From: Halomonas sp. CUBES01
Lineage (GTDB): Bacteria > Pseudomonadota > Gammaproteobacteria > Pseudomonadales > Halomonadaceae
Direction of reading: 5' to 3'
Assembly (NCBI RefSeq): GCF_020991005.1
Contig: NZ_JAJLLW010000004.1
Coordinates: 1-64,000, forward strand
DNA length: 64,000 nucleotides
This document shows positions 38,511-48,155 of the stretch, one piece after another; positions within the stretch are counted from its first letter, which is position 1; every line of letters starts with the position of its first letter. The translations under genes were made by a program, and so were the position numbers. The notes under the pieces are model-generated. The model saw nothing but the letters and a program-made list of their open reading frames with translations. It did no database searches and was not told where the DNA came from.

Positions 38511-41500
38511 ATGGTATCTGTGAACCAATATGTCCGTTTTGTGCGTCCGCACCATGCGTTTGCCGCGCCGTGGGATTCGACGCTGCCCGTCAGGGAAGAA
38601 CTGTTCAGCGCAGAGCGGCTTGAACAGCACGCCGGCAGCCTGGCGCATGCCCAGGCAGTGACCGCCACGCCTCCCAAGGTAGTGTCGCTGACACGCCGGC
38701 TCAACGATAACGCCGCCACTCTGCTGAAGGCTTACCGCGCCAGTGCCAAAGCACTGGCAGAGGGCCGCGATATCGTGCCGGCCGCCGCCTGGCTGCTCGA
38801 CAACTACCATCTGATCGAAGCCCAGATTCGCGAGATTCGCGGCGACCTGCCCCCTGGCTATTACCGTCAGCTGCCCAAGCTCGCGAAGGGCCCGTTTGCC
38901 GGTTATCCAAGGGTTTTCAGCATTGCCTGGGCGTTTGTGGCGCACACCGACAGCCATCTCGACCTCAACACGCTGCAAACCTTCATGACCGCTTACCAGC
39001 GCGTTCAGCCGCTGACCATCGGCGAGCTATGGGCCTTGGCGATCTCGCTACGTATCGTGCTGATCGAGAATTTGCGCCGCCTTGCTGACCAGATGATCAG
39101 CGAGCAAACGGCACGGGACGACGCCGATACCCTGGCGACCCGGTGGATGAAGCCTGCCGAGAAGCAGACGGGGCAGGAACGCCATACCTTTCATCTCGAG
39201 ACCGACAGTTTCACGTTCCACACCGGACCGCTGGCCGAGCCCTTCACCGCGCAGCTCGCCAAACGGCTGCGCGGCCTGGACCCGCGCAGCAGTCCGCTGG
39301 TGGGGTGGCTGGATGAGCAGCTCAGTCGGCGCGGTGAGACCATCGATGACATGGTTCAGCACGCCCAACAGCGCCAGGGCGCGGCGAATGTGACCGTGCG
39401 CAATATCATCACCAGCATGCGCTTCGTGTCCAGCATCGACTGGGCCGAGCTGTTCGAAAGCATCAGCCCGGTGGACACACGGTTGCGCCAGCAGAGTTGC
39501 TTTGCAAAGCTCGACTTTCCCACCCGCAATCAATACCGCAGCGCCGTCGAGCAGCTTGCCCGGGGCTCGCAGCATACCGAGCTTGAGGTGGCGGAAGCGG
39601 CGCTCTACTTATGCCGCGAGGCCATGGCCACCGCCGACTACCCGATAGAGGCGGCGCGGATGGGTGATCCCGGCTACTTCCTGATCGGTTCCGGCCGTGC
39701 CACGCTGGAAAACAAGATTGGCTTCGAACCCTCCGCACGTCAGTGGCTGCGCCGCACGCTGATTCATCACGGCATGCGCAGCTATTGCGTGATGATGGCG
39801 GCGGTGACCCTGAGCCTGATGACGCTGGCCGGCAGTGTACTGCTCTGGCTCCCGCTGCCGCTCGGGGAGGCGCCGCTGGTCTGGCTCATGCTGCTGGGCA
39901 TGGTGGGGTTTTTACCCATTGTGGACGTCGCCACCCAGATCGTGAACCGGCTGATCATTCACTGCATCGACGCCCAGCCGCTGCCCGGCCTTGACCTCTC
40001 CAAAGGAGTGCCGCCCCGGCTTCGAACTCTGGTGGCCGTGCCCACGCTGATGACCGGCGACGATGACCTGCGTGAACAGATCGAACGCCTCGAAGTGCAT
40101 CATTTATCCAGCGGTGACGGGGCGCTTGCCTATGCGCTGCTGCTGGACGGCGTTGATGCCGACCAGGCGGAACTACCCGGGGAGGCGGCGCTGCTGTCCG
40201 CCGCCCACGCCGCCGTCGAGCAGTTGAACCTGCGTTATTGTCCCCAGGCGTCCGGCAGCGACAAGCGCTTCTTTCTGCTCCATCGGCGCCGTTTATTCAA
40301 CGCCGCTGAAAACACCTGGATGGGCTGGGAACGCAAGCGGGGCAAGCTCAAGGAGCTAAACCGGCTGTTGCGCGGCGCGCTCGATACCACCTTTATCGAT
40401 CCGCCCCCGCTACCCACCGACGTGCACTATGTAATTACCCTGGATGCCGACACCCGGTTGCCCCGTGGGGCAGCCAGCCAGCTGATCGGCAAGATGGCCC
40501 ACCCGCTGAACCAGCCACGCCTGGATCAGGCGCAGCGCCGGGTGGTGGAGGGCTATGCCATCCTGCAGCCGCGTGTCACCCCGGCGTTACCCACCGGTGG
40601 GGAAGGCTCCATCTATCAGCGGCTGTTCTCGGCGCCCGGCGGCATCGACCCCTACGCGGCGGCGATTTCGGATCTTTACCAGGACCTGGTCGGCGAAGGC
40701 TCGTTCGCCGGTAAAGGCATCTATGCGGTCGATGCCTTTGAAGCCTCGTTGATCAACCGGGTGCCTGACAACAGCCTGCTCAGTCACGATCTGTTTGAGG
40801 GTATTTTTGCCCGCGCCGGGCTTGCCTCCGATATCGAAGTGATCGAAGACTTCCCGGCCCGCTACGACGTGGCGGCCAAGCGCCAACACCGCTGGACCCG
40901 CGGCGACTGGCAGCTGCTGCCCTGGCTGGTAGCCCCGGGGTTGCCGCTCACCGGGCGTATGAAAATGCTCGGCAATCTACGCCGCTCGGTGTTACCGCCG
41001 TTAGTCCTCGCCAGTCTGGCCGTCAGTTGGCAGCTGCCGCTGAGCATGGCCCTCGTCAGCACCCTGTTGCTGCTCGCCGTCGTTGGGGCACCGACCCTGC
41101 TCTCCCTGGCGAGCAGCGTTATCCCGTTTCGCGCACGGCGGCAGCTGCGCCACCATTATCATCGCTGGTTTGACGAGCTGAAGCTGGGGAGCGCGCAGAG
41201 CCTGCTGCAGGTGGTCTTTCTGCCCGACCAGGCGTGGCGCATGCTGGATGCTATCGCCAAAACGCTCCTTCGCGTGCTGGTTACCCGTCGGCGCCTGCTT
41301 GAGTGGACCTCCGCCGCCCAATCAATGAAAAGCCCGCCGCTCACGGTAGTCGGCTTCTATCAGCGCATGGCCCCCGGCACGGCGCTGGGGCTGGGGCTGG
41401 CCATCGCCACGCTATGGACGGCTAGCCACGCCTGGCCGATTGCCGTGCCCATGGCGCTGCTCTGGCTGGCCGCCCCCGCCGTGGCCTCATGGCTAAGCAG

Positions 41501-44500
41501 CCGCAAAAGCGCGGTCATCCAGTCGACGGTGTCAGCGGAGGAAGCGCTCGAGCTACGCCTGATTGCGCGGCGCACCTGGCGCTTCTTTGAAACCTTTGTT
41601 ACCGCGGCGGATAATCGCCTGCCGCCGGATAACTTCCAGGAGGACCCTCAACCCGTCCTCGCCCAGCGCACCTCGCCAACCAACATGGGGTTGTACCTGC
41701 TCTCTACGCTGGCCGCGCGGGATTTTGGCTGGATCGGTACCCAACAGACACTGGAGCGACTCGAATCGACGCTTGAGGTCATGCTTGGCCTGCCGCGCTA
41801 CCGGGGGCACTTCTACAACTGGTACGCCACCCACGACCTACGCCCGCTGGATCCGCGTTACGTCTCGACCGTGGATAGCGGCAACCTGGCGGGCCACCTG
41901 ATTACGATCGCCAATGCCTGCGAATCCTGGCTGGCCGCCCAGTGCCTTGCGGATCCTCGCCCGGGGATAGCCGACACGCTGGCCCTCGCGCGTCAGGCGC
42001 TCAAGCACGCCACAACGCTGCCGACCACCGTCACCGCCCCACTTGGCAAGGCCTTTGACGCGATTGACGCTCAGCTTAAAGGGGAGGCCCTGTCGTCGAC
42101 CTGCCTGGCGACGCTCGCCCCCTTGACGGATGACGCCTTGTGCCTAGCGCGCACGCATCTCAACGACCTCAGCGACGAGGCACACAGCGAGGAGGTGTTG
42201 TTTTGGGTGGCCGCCCTCAACAGCGCGGTTATCCAGCATCGCGCCGATCGCAACGCCCCGACCGCAGAGGACCTCACCCCGCGCCTGCAACAGCTCGCCG
42301 ATACCGCACGGCGTCTGGCATTGGGCATGGACTTCGCCTTTCTGCTCGATAGCGAGCGCCAACTGCTGTCGATCGGCTACTCGCTGGATGACAACTGCCT
42401 GGATACCAGCTGCTACGACCTGCTGGCCTCCGAGGCACGACTGGCCAGCCTGTTTGCGATTGCCAAGGGCGATGTACCGACCCGCCACTGGTTCAGGCTC
42501 GGCCGGGCGGCAACGCCTATCACCTTTGGCTCGGCACTGATCTCCTGGTCGGGGTCGATGTTTGAATACCTGATGCCGTCGCTGGTAATGCGCGCCCCGG
42601 CGGGCAGCCTGCTCGAGCAAACCAACCGGCTGGTGGTCAAGCGCCAGGAAACCTACGCGGCGCAGCTCTCGGCGCCCTGGGGCATTTCCGAGTCGGCGTA
42701 TAACGCCCGCGACCTGGAATTTACCTATCAATATTCCAACTTCGGCGTGCCGGGGCTGGGGCTCAAGCGCGGGCTTTCCGCCGACCTGGTCATCGCCCCC
42801 TACGCCACCGGGCTCGCCGCCATGGTTGACCCCAACGGCGCCTGCCGCAACTTCAAGCGCCTGGCGGAAATGGGCGCGCTCGGCCGCTACGGCTTTTATG
42901 AAGCGCTCGATTTTACTCGTTCACGGCTGCCCGCCGGGGAAACCACCGTGATTGTGCGCAGCTTCATGGCCCACCACCAGGGCATGACCATCGTGGCCAT
43001 TGCCAATACGCTCCACCACGGCCAGATGCGTGCCCGCTTCCACCGCGAGCCGATGATACAGGCCAGTGAATTACTGCTGCAGGAGCGTGTGCCCAAGGAC
43101 GTGGCCATTCTTCACCCCCGTGCCGAAGAGGTGAAATCAACGGCCAGCCAGAGCATCAATGAGGCACAAACCATTCGCCGGGTAGCCACTGCGGCCGACG
43201 GTCCGCCCGTTACCCATTTGCTCTCCAACGGCTGCTACTCGGTCATGCTCACCGCCACCGGCGGCGGCTACAGCCGCTGGCGCAACATCGCGATCAGTCG
43301 CTGGCAGCCGGACGCCACCCGCGATCACCTGGGCAGTTTCATCTTTCTGCGCGACACCCAGCGCCCCGGCGTATGGACCGCCACGGGGCAGACCGCAAGG
43401 GCCGCCAGCGACGCCAAAGACGATCACCACCACGCCCTCTTTGCCGAGGACTACGCGCGCTATACCCATCGCCACAACGACATCACCAGCCATATGGAGG
43501 TGCTGGTTTCCGGCGAAGACGACAGCGAGGTGCGTCACCTGTCGCTGACCAACCACGGCCGCCGCGCCCGGGATATCGATATCACCTCCTATTCGGAGCT
43601 GGTCTTGACCACGCCGGACGCCGACAACGCCCACCCCGCGTTTGCCAAAATGTTTGTGGTGACCGAATACCTGGAAGCCTGTAACGCGCTGATTGCCACA
43701 AGACGACGGCGCTCGCCTGACGACCCGCCCGTCTGGGCGGCCCACTTTGCCGTGGTGGAAGGCGTCACCGTCGGCGAGCTCGAGTTCGAGACCGACCGGG
43801 CACGCTTTCTGGGCCGCGGGCGAAGCACGCTGAACGCCGCAGCGCTGGGCGCGGGGGAACACCTTTCAGGCAGCGTCGGCAGCGTTCTGGATCCCGTCTT
43901 TGCACTGCGCTACTGCCTGCGAGTGGCCCCCGGCCAAGACGCCCGTATCGCTTACTGGACAGTGGTTGCCGACTCCCGCGACGCGCTGATGGACCTGATC
44001 GATAAGCACCACGACCGCAGCGCCTTTGAGCGGGCCAAGACCCTCGCCTGGACCCAGGCGCAGGTTCAGCTTCGCCATCTGGGTATCCAGCCTGACGAAG
44101 CGGCGGATTTTCAGCGCCTGGCCGCGCCGATTCTGTACCCCGACCCGTGCTTCAGGGCCCCCGCCGAGGCCATCGAGCGCGGCGCCGGCCCGCAGTCACG
44201 GCTCTGGCAGCACGGGATTTCCGGTGACCTGCCCATCATCCTGATGCGCATCGATAGCCTTGACGATATTGCCCAGGTACGCCAGCTGCTTCGCGCCCAT
44301 GAATACTGGCGCATGAAGCGGCTGGCCGTGGACGTGGTGATCATCAACGAACGGGCGTCCTCCTACGTTCAGGACCTGCAGCAAGCCATTGATACCGCTG
44401 TACTCAGCAGCCAGGCCCAGCCGCCGTTTAAAAAGGATCACGTACCCGGCGCGGTGGTTGCCCTGCGCGCCGACCTGATGAGTCTGGAAGCGCGCATGCA

Positions 44501-47129
44501 GCTGCAATCGATCGCCTGCATGGCGCTCATGGCCCATCGCGGCAACATGGCCAACCAGCTGGCCATGACCTTGCCGGTGGCGCGACCCGCCACCAGCCAG
44601 AAAGACGCCAAGGGCGCGCTTCCGCAACCCACAACCGCGAACGACACGACACCTCCGCCCGCATTGCCCACGCTTGAATATTTCAACGGCCAGGGCGGCT
44701 TTGCCCTGGACGGTCGCGAGTATGTCACGGTCCTTGAAGCGGGCAGTACAACGCCCGCGCCGTGGATCAACGTCATCGCCAACGCGGGCTTCGGCTTTCA
44801 GGTATCGGCGGAAGGCGCTGGTTACGTATGGGCGGACAACAGCCGCGATAACCAGTTGACAGCGTGGTCCAATGACCCTGTGGCAGACCCCAGCGGCGAT
44901 GCCCTCTATGTGCGCGATGAAGAGACGCTGGCGCTGTATACCGCCACCGCACGCCCTGTCCGCGACCTGGGTCGCTATACCGCGCGCCACGGCTTCGGCT
45001 ACAGCCAGTTCGAGCATCAGGCAGACGGCATCGCGATGGCGCTCTTGCACCTGGTGCCGCTGGAGGCCCCCCTCAGGCTGTCGCGGCTGCGCCTCACCAA
45101 CCATTCCGGGCGACCCCGCAAGCTCTCGGTTACCGCCTATGCCGAGTGGGTGCTGGGTACCTCGCGCAGCGGGTCAGCGCCTTTCCTTATCTCTCGTCCA
45201 GACCCCGAGAGTGGCGCACTGCTGGTCGAGAACCCGTGGAATATCGCCTTCCCCGACCGGGTGGCGTTTCTGGATATCGGCGCCCGGCCCGATAGCTGGA
45301 CGGCCGATCGCGGCGAATTTATCGGCCACGGCGGCAGCCTGGCCGCGCCCGCCGGGCTACGCCGTCGCCGCCCGCTTTCCGGCACCCACGGCGCGGGGCT
45401 GGATCCCTGCGCCGCACTCAGCCGCAGCGTGACGCTGGCGGTGGGTGAAAGCATCGACATCACGGTGCTGATGGGGCAAAGCAGCACTACCGCCGAGGCA
45501 CAGGCGCTGATCGCCCGCTACCGCGAGGCCGATATCGATGCCGAACTTGCGCTGGTAACTGCCCACTGGCAAACGCAGTTGAACACTATCCAGGTCACGA
45601 CCCCGGACCGCGCCATGGACATCATGCTCAACGGCTGGCTGATGTATCAAACCATTGCCTGCCGGATCACCGCACGCTCCGGGTTCTACCAAGCCAGCGG
45701 CGCCTATGGCTTCCGCGACCAGCTGCAGGATGGCATGGCGCTGACCTTCACCCGCCCCGAAACGACTCGTGAGCACTTATTACGCGCCGCTTCCCGTCAG
45801 TTTGTCGAAGGCGATGTCCAGCACTGGTGGCTGCCCCACTCCGGCCAGGGCGTGCGTACGCGTATTGCCGATGACCGGGTATGGCTGGCCTATGCCTGCG
45901 CCCGCTATATCGCCACCTCCCAGGACGCCGCCGTGCTGGACGTGCCGGTGAGTTTTCTGGAAGGCGCCGAATTAGCGCCCGGCGAGCACGACCATTTTTT
46001 CCAACCCATGACGGCGGGGGAAAGTGCCTCACTGTTCGAACACTGTGCCCGGGGTCTCGACCAGAGCCTGACGCTCACCGGCGAACACGGCCTGCCGCTG
46101 ATCGGCGGTGGCGACTGGAACGACGGCATGAACCGCGTTGGCGAGGCGGGCCAAGGGGAGAGCGTGTGGCTAGGCTGGCTGCTGGCGCATACCCTTGAGC
46201 TTTTTCTGCCCTTTGCCGAGGAGCGCGCACCAACCCCCACCACAGCGACGACCACGCCTCAGGCGCATCCCCAGGCTACGCGCACCGAGCGATGGCGCCG
46301 CCACGCCGCGGCGCTACGCACCGCCCTGGAAAACACCGCCTGGGACGGCCAGTGGTATCGACGGGCCACCTTCGACGATGGCAGCTGGCTGGGCAGCCAG
46401 GACAGCGACGCATGCCGGATTGATTCGATCGCCCAGACGTGGGCAGTGCTCTCGGGGGTAGCCGACCCTCAGCGAGCAGCCACGGCCATGCACTCCCTGG
46501 AGCGCGAGCTCGTCAGACACGACGAGCAACTGGCGCTGCTGTTCTGGCCGCCTTTCGACCAACCCCAGAAAGACCCTGGCTATATCGGCGGCTACCCACC
46601 CGGCATGCGCGAAAATGGCGGCCAATATAGCCACGCGGCGATGTGGGTGATCTTCGCCTTTGCCAAGCTGGGCGACGGTCGCAAGGCCCACGAGCTGTTT
46701 GCGCTGCTCAACCCGATCAACCACGCCCGCACCGCTGAGGAGGCTGCCCGCTATAAGGTGGAACCCTATGTGGTGGCCGCAGATGTCTATTCCGTGGCGC
46801 CTCATACCGGGCGCGGTGGCTGGACGTGGTACACGGGCTCGGCGGGCTGGATGTACCGCGCCGGGATAGAGGGCATCCTGGGTATTCGTCGGGAAGGCAG
46901 CTGGCTGGTGTTCGCCCCCTGCCTGCCCGACGACTGGCCGGGTTATAGCGCAACGCTCAACATTGCCGACACCCAGTACGTGGTCAAGGTCAGTGCCACC
47001 CAGGCCGCGACCGGTGCAACGCTTGACGGGCATGCGCTGGCGCCTCAACAAGGCGACGTGCGCGTGCCGCTGGATGGCAAGCCCCACCGGCTTGACATGG
47101 TGGTGTCGGGTGGCGTCGCAGTGGACTAA
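38511..47129 (+). CDS. ndvB: Cyclic beta-1,2-glucan synthase (GT84-GH94)
   Basis: A giant inner-membrane enzyme of about 2872 residues that makes cyclic beta-1,2-glucan, a periplasmic osmoregulated glucan. In order: a cytoplasmic N-terminus; two hydrophobic segments near 430-500; a GT84 glycosyltransferase domain with ITLDADTRLPRG near residue 645 and the processive-type QHRWTRGDWQ near 795; further membrane segments near 840-880 and 960-1010; a glycoamylase-like domain; and C-terminal GH94 phosphorylase-type modules with GGGDWNDGMN near 2535. The length equals that of the rhizobial/Brucella enzymes. The start is uncertain: ATG 38511 is chosen; TTG 38481 and GTG 38520 are alternatives. Confidence 0.93.
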   Translation: MVSVNQYVRFVRPHHAFAAPWDSTLPVREELFSAERLEQHAGSLAHAQAVTATPPKVVSLTRRLNDNAATLLKAYRASAKALAEGRDIVPAAAWLLDNYHLIEAQIREIRGDLPPGYYRQLPKLAKGPFAGYPRVFSIAWAFVAHTDSHLDLNTLQTFMTAYQRVQPLTIGELWALAISLRIVLIENLRRLADQMISEQTARDDADTLATRWMKPAEKQTGQERHTFHLETDSFTFHTGPLAEPFTAQLAKRLRGLDPRSSPLVGWLDEQLSRRGETIDDMVQHAQQRQGAANVTVRNIITSMRFVSSIDWAELFESISPVDTRLRQQSCFAKLDFPTRNQYRSAVEQLARGSQHTELEVAEAALYLCREAMATADYPIEAARMGDPGYFLIGSGRATLENKIGFEPSARQWLRRTLIHHGMRSYCVMMAAVTLSLMTLAGSVLLWLPLPLGEAPLVWLMLLGMVGFLPIVDVATQIVNRLIIHCIDAQPLPGLDLSKGVPPRLRTLVAVPTLMTGDDDLREQIERLEVHHLSSGDGALAYALLLDGVDADQAELPGEAALLSAAHAAVEQLNLRYCPQASGSDKRFFLLHRRRLFNAAENTWMGWERKRGKLKELNRLLRGALDTTFIDPPPLPTDVHYVITLDADTRLPRGAASQLIGKMAHPLNQPRLDQAQRRVVEGYAILQPRVTPALPTGGEGSIYQRLFSAPGGIDPYAAAISDLYQDLVGEGSFAGKGIYAVDAFEASLINRVPDNSLLSHDLFEGIFARAGLASDIEVIEDFPARYDVAAKRQHRWTRGDWQLLPWLVAPGLPLTGRMKMLGNLRRSVLPPLVLASLAVSWQLPLSMALVSTLLLLAVVGAPTLLSLASSVIPFRARRQLRHHYHRWFDELKLGSAQSLLQVVFLPDQAWRMLDAIAKTLLRVLVTRRRLLEWTSAAQSMKSPPLTVVGFYQRMAPGTALGLGLAIATLWTASHAWPIAVPMALLWLAAPAVASWLSSRKSAVIQSTVSAEEALELRLIARRTWRFFETFVTAADNRLPPDNFQEDPQPVLAQRTSPTNMGLYLLSTLAARDFGWIGTQQTLERLESTLEVMLGLPRYRGHFYNWYATHDLRPLDPRYVSTVDSGNLAGHLITIANACESWLAAQCLADPRPGIADTLALARQALKHATTLPTTVTAPLGKAFDAIDAQLKGEALSSTCLATLAPLTDDALCLARTHLNDLSDEAHSEEVLFWVAALNSAVIQHRADRNAPTAEDLTPRLQQLADTARRLALGMDFAFLLDSERQLLSIGYSLDDNCLDTSCYDLLASEARLASLFAIAKGDVPTRHWFRLGRAATPITFGSALISWSGSMFEYLMPSLVMRAPAGSLLEQTNRLVVKRQETYAAQLSAPWGISESAYNARDLEFTYQYSNFGVPGLGLKRGLSADLVIAPYATGLAAMVDPNGACRNFKRLAEMGALGRYGFYEALDFTRSRLPAGETTVIVRSFMAHHQGMTIVAIANTLHHGQMRARFHREPMIQASELLLQERVPKDVAILHPRAEEVKSTASQSINEAQTIRRVATAADGPPVTHLLSNGCYSVMLTATGGGYSRWRNIAISRWQPDATRDHLGSFIFLRDTQRPGVWTATGQTARAASDAKDDHHHALFAEDYARYTHRHNDITSHMEVLVSGEDDSEVRHLSLTNHGRRARDIDITSYSELVLTTPDADNAHPAFAKMFVVTEYLEACNALIATRRRRSPDDPPVWAAHFAVVEGVTVGELEFETDRARFLGRGRSTLNAAALGAGEHLSGSVGSVLDPVFALRYCLRVAPGQDARIAYWTVVADSRDALMDLIDKHHDRSAFERAKTLAWTQAQVQLRHLGIQPDEAADFQRLAAPILYPDPCFRAPAEAIERGAGPQSRLWQHGISGDLPIILMRIDSLDDIAQVRQLLRAHEYWRMKRLAVDVVIINERASSYVQDLQQAIDTAVLSSQAQPPFKKDHVPGAVVALRADLMSLEARMQLQSIACMALMAHRGNMANQLAMTLPVARPATSQKDAKGALPQPTTANDTTPPPALPTLEYFNGQGGFALDGREYVTVLEAGSTTPAPWINVIANAGFGFQVSAEGAGYVWADNSRDNQLTAWSNDPVADPSGDALYVRDEETLALYTATARPVRDLGRYTARHGFGYSQFEHQADGIAMALLHLVPLEAPLRLSRLRLTNHSGRPRKLSVTAYAEWVLGTSRSGSAPFLISRPDPESGALLVENPWNIAFPDRVAFLDIGARPDSWTADRGEFIGHGGSLAAPAGLRRRRPLSGTHGAGLDPCAALSRSVTLAVGESIDITVLMGQSSTTAEAQALIARYREADIDAELALVTAHWQTQLNTIQVTTPDRAMDIMLNGWLMYQTIACRITARSGFYQASGAYGFRDQLQDGMALTFTRPETTREHLLRAASRQFVEGDVQHWWLPHSGQGVRTRIADDRVWLAYACARYIATSQDAAVLDVPVSFLEGAELAPGEHDHFFQPMTAGESASLFEHCARGLDQSLTLTGEHGLPLIGGGDWNDGMNRVGEAGQGESVWLGWLLAHTLELFLPFAEERAPTPTTATTTPQAHPQATRTERWRRHAAALRTALENTAWDGQWYRRATFDDGSWLGSQDSDACRIDSIAQTWAVLSGVADPQRAATAMHSLERELVRHDEQLALLFWPPFDQPQKDPGYIGGYPPGMRENGGQYSHAAMWVIFAFAKLGDGRKAHELFALLNPINHARTAEEAARYKVEPYVVAADVYSVAPHTGRGGWTWYTGSAGWMYRAGIEGILGIRREGSWLVFAPCLPDDWPGYSATLNIADTQYVVKVSATQAATGATLDGHALAPQQGDVRVPLDGKPHRLDMVVSGGVAVD

Positions 47130-47231
47130 ACGTCATGGCGTCGCCATGGGGTGCCATGGCGACGGTTTGGGTAATGTGACACTGGCTTCAGGTTCGAAGG
47201 CGATGCAACGCCAGAGGCGAAATCCAGACAC

Positions 47232-47408
47232 AAAAAAACCCCCTCTCGGGGGCCTTGATGTGATTCTCCGACGTCCTGTCGTGTCTATCCGTCCTGGATA
47301 CCTTTCCTTGGTGCGTGCAGCGTGACGTCCTGTCATCGACTTCCTGTCTCACTGGCTTGTCCGTAAGCCTGCCTTCTTGGCGAACCTGACGATTCCCTGT
47401 CATGGACT
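47232..47408 (-). ncRNA. CsrB/RsmZ-type sRNA that titrates CsrA/RsmA
   Basis: Read on the minus strand, about 177 nt hold six short hairpins whose loops carry GGA: stems at 47387-47402, 47354-47369, 47338-47348, 47323-47335, 47286-47300 and 47269-47281. Four of the loops are AGGAC or AGGAA. Two more GGA motifs lie between hairpins. A 5-bp G/C terminator stem (47239-47252) and seven Ts end the RNA. Upstream is a promoter with 17-nt spacing. Repeated ACAGGA-type loops match the CsrA/RsmA binding consensus. No open frame fits. The 5' end is inferred from the promoter. Confidence 0.86.
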
Positions 47409-47414
47409 ACACAA

Positions 47415-47443
47415 ACCTTAGTTGCTATGACTCAGTCTTGCAA
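47415..47443 (-). promoter_or_regulatory. Promoter of the CsrB/RsmZ-like sRNA
   Basis: A TTGCAA -35 (47438-47443), 17-nt spacer and TAAGGT -10 (47415-47420) on the minus strand place the start near 47408, just before the first GGA hairpin. I did not find a convincing GacA/UvrY box (TGTAAG-N6-CTTACA) upstream. Confidence 0.55.
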
Positions 47444-47739
47444 ACATTTGCACAAATTATTTTCCGGGTTCAAACCGGTAGTATCATTTTTCCACAAGCG
47501 TTAGCCACCGCACAGACTTTATCTAACTATATGTGAGAAAAGTATTTATTTTTAAACGGCTCATGTTTTTACGACAGCATCAACTCTACATCGCCAACGG
47601 CCCTGGCACATATCATAGGTTATCGCGCCGTCGCCATGACTGCTCTAGGATGTTTTCTGTATAGCTTGCGTACAATATATTCATGCTTCGATCATACTGG
47701 AAAGATGTGCTCCATCACGCATTCACAAGGAGATGTGCC

Positions 47740-48027
47740 ATGCAAAATGAACAGCGTATTGAGATTTCCCAAGCCGGGTTACAGCTCGCCATTCAGGAAA
47801 TCAAGGACGACATGTTTGATACCCCCGACTGTGATTACACCGTGGCCAAGCTGCTTAGCCGCTGTGGGCGCTTTGACGAAGCCGAACAGGTGATCGACAC
47901 CATGCTGCTGCGCTGGGGGTCATCCCCAGATGTGGTGGCGCTGGTGGAGCAAGGGTATGCCAACATTGACGTCATGAGCGTGCCAGCTGCAGCGCCCGTC
48001 TCCACTGAAAACGCCGCCTTAGCTTAA
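47740..48027 (+). CDS. Small hypothetical protein
   Basis: A 95-residue protein with a predicted helical core. LAIQEIKDDMFDTPDCDYTVAKLLSRCGRFDEAEQVID resembles a TPR-like helix pair, followed by a low-complexity Ala/Pro/Val tail. The start at 47740 is fixed by AAGGAG 7 nt upstream. A TACAATAT element near 47670 could be its -10. I do not recognise a family, and no membrane segment or signal is present. It is the next plus-strand gene after the divergent sRNA. Confidence 0.7.
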   Translation: MQNEQRIEISQAGLQLAIQEIKDDMFDTPDCDYTVAKLLSRCGRFDEAEQVIDTMLLRWGSSPDVVALVEQGYANIDVMSVPAAAPVSTENAALA

Positions 48028-48085
48028 ACAGCGACCCTACGCAGCCATCTCGGTGTTAGTGGGTTTGCGGCAGTAGACAAGTTGT

Positions 48086-48134
48086 TTGACAGTCGCCTGT
48101 TCTTTATATAGAACGTTCTATAAAAGGAACGTTT
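48086..48134 (+). promoter_or_regulatory. Promoter with overlapping palindromic operator
   Basis: A TTGACA (48086-48091) and TATAGA (48107-48112) promoter is overlapped by the perfect 16-bp palindrome TATAGAACGTTCTATA (48107-48122). A second GAACGTT half-site is at 48127-48133, 16 nt along. It lies just before the XRE-cupin gene and is probably its autoregulatory operator. Confidence 0.65.
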
Positions 48135-48155
48135 TAACGCAACACGGCGGCTCTC

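Noticed and set aside
47239..47252. G/C hairpin as terminator of the glucan synthase gene
   Set aside because: The T-tract follows the stem only on the minus strand. It therefore ends the minus-strand sRNA, not the plus-strand mRNA.
47450..47739. Further genes between the sRNA promoter and the small ORF at 47740
   Set aside because: AT-rich with short frames only; apart from a TACAATAT -10-like element near 47670, I see nothing supportable.
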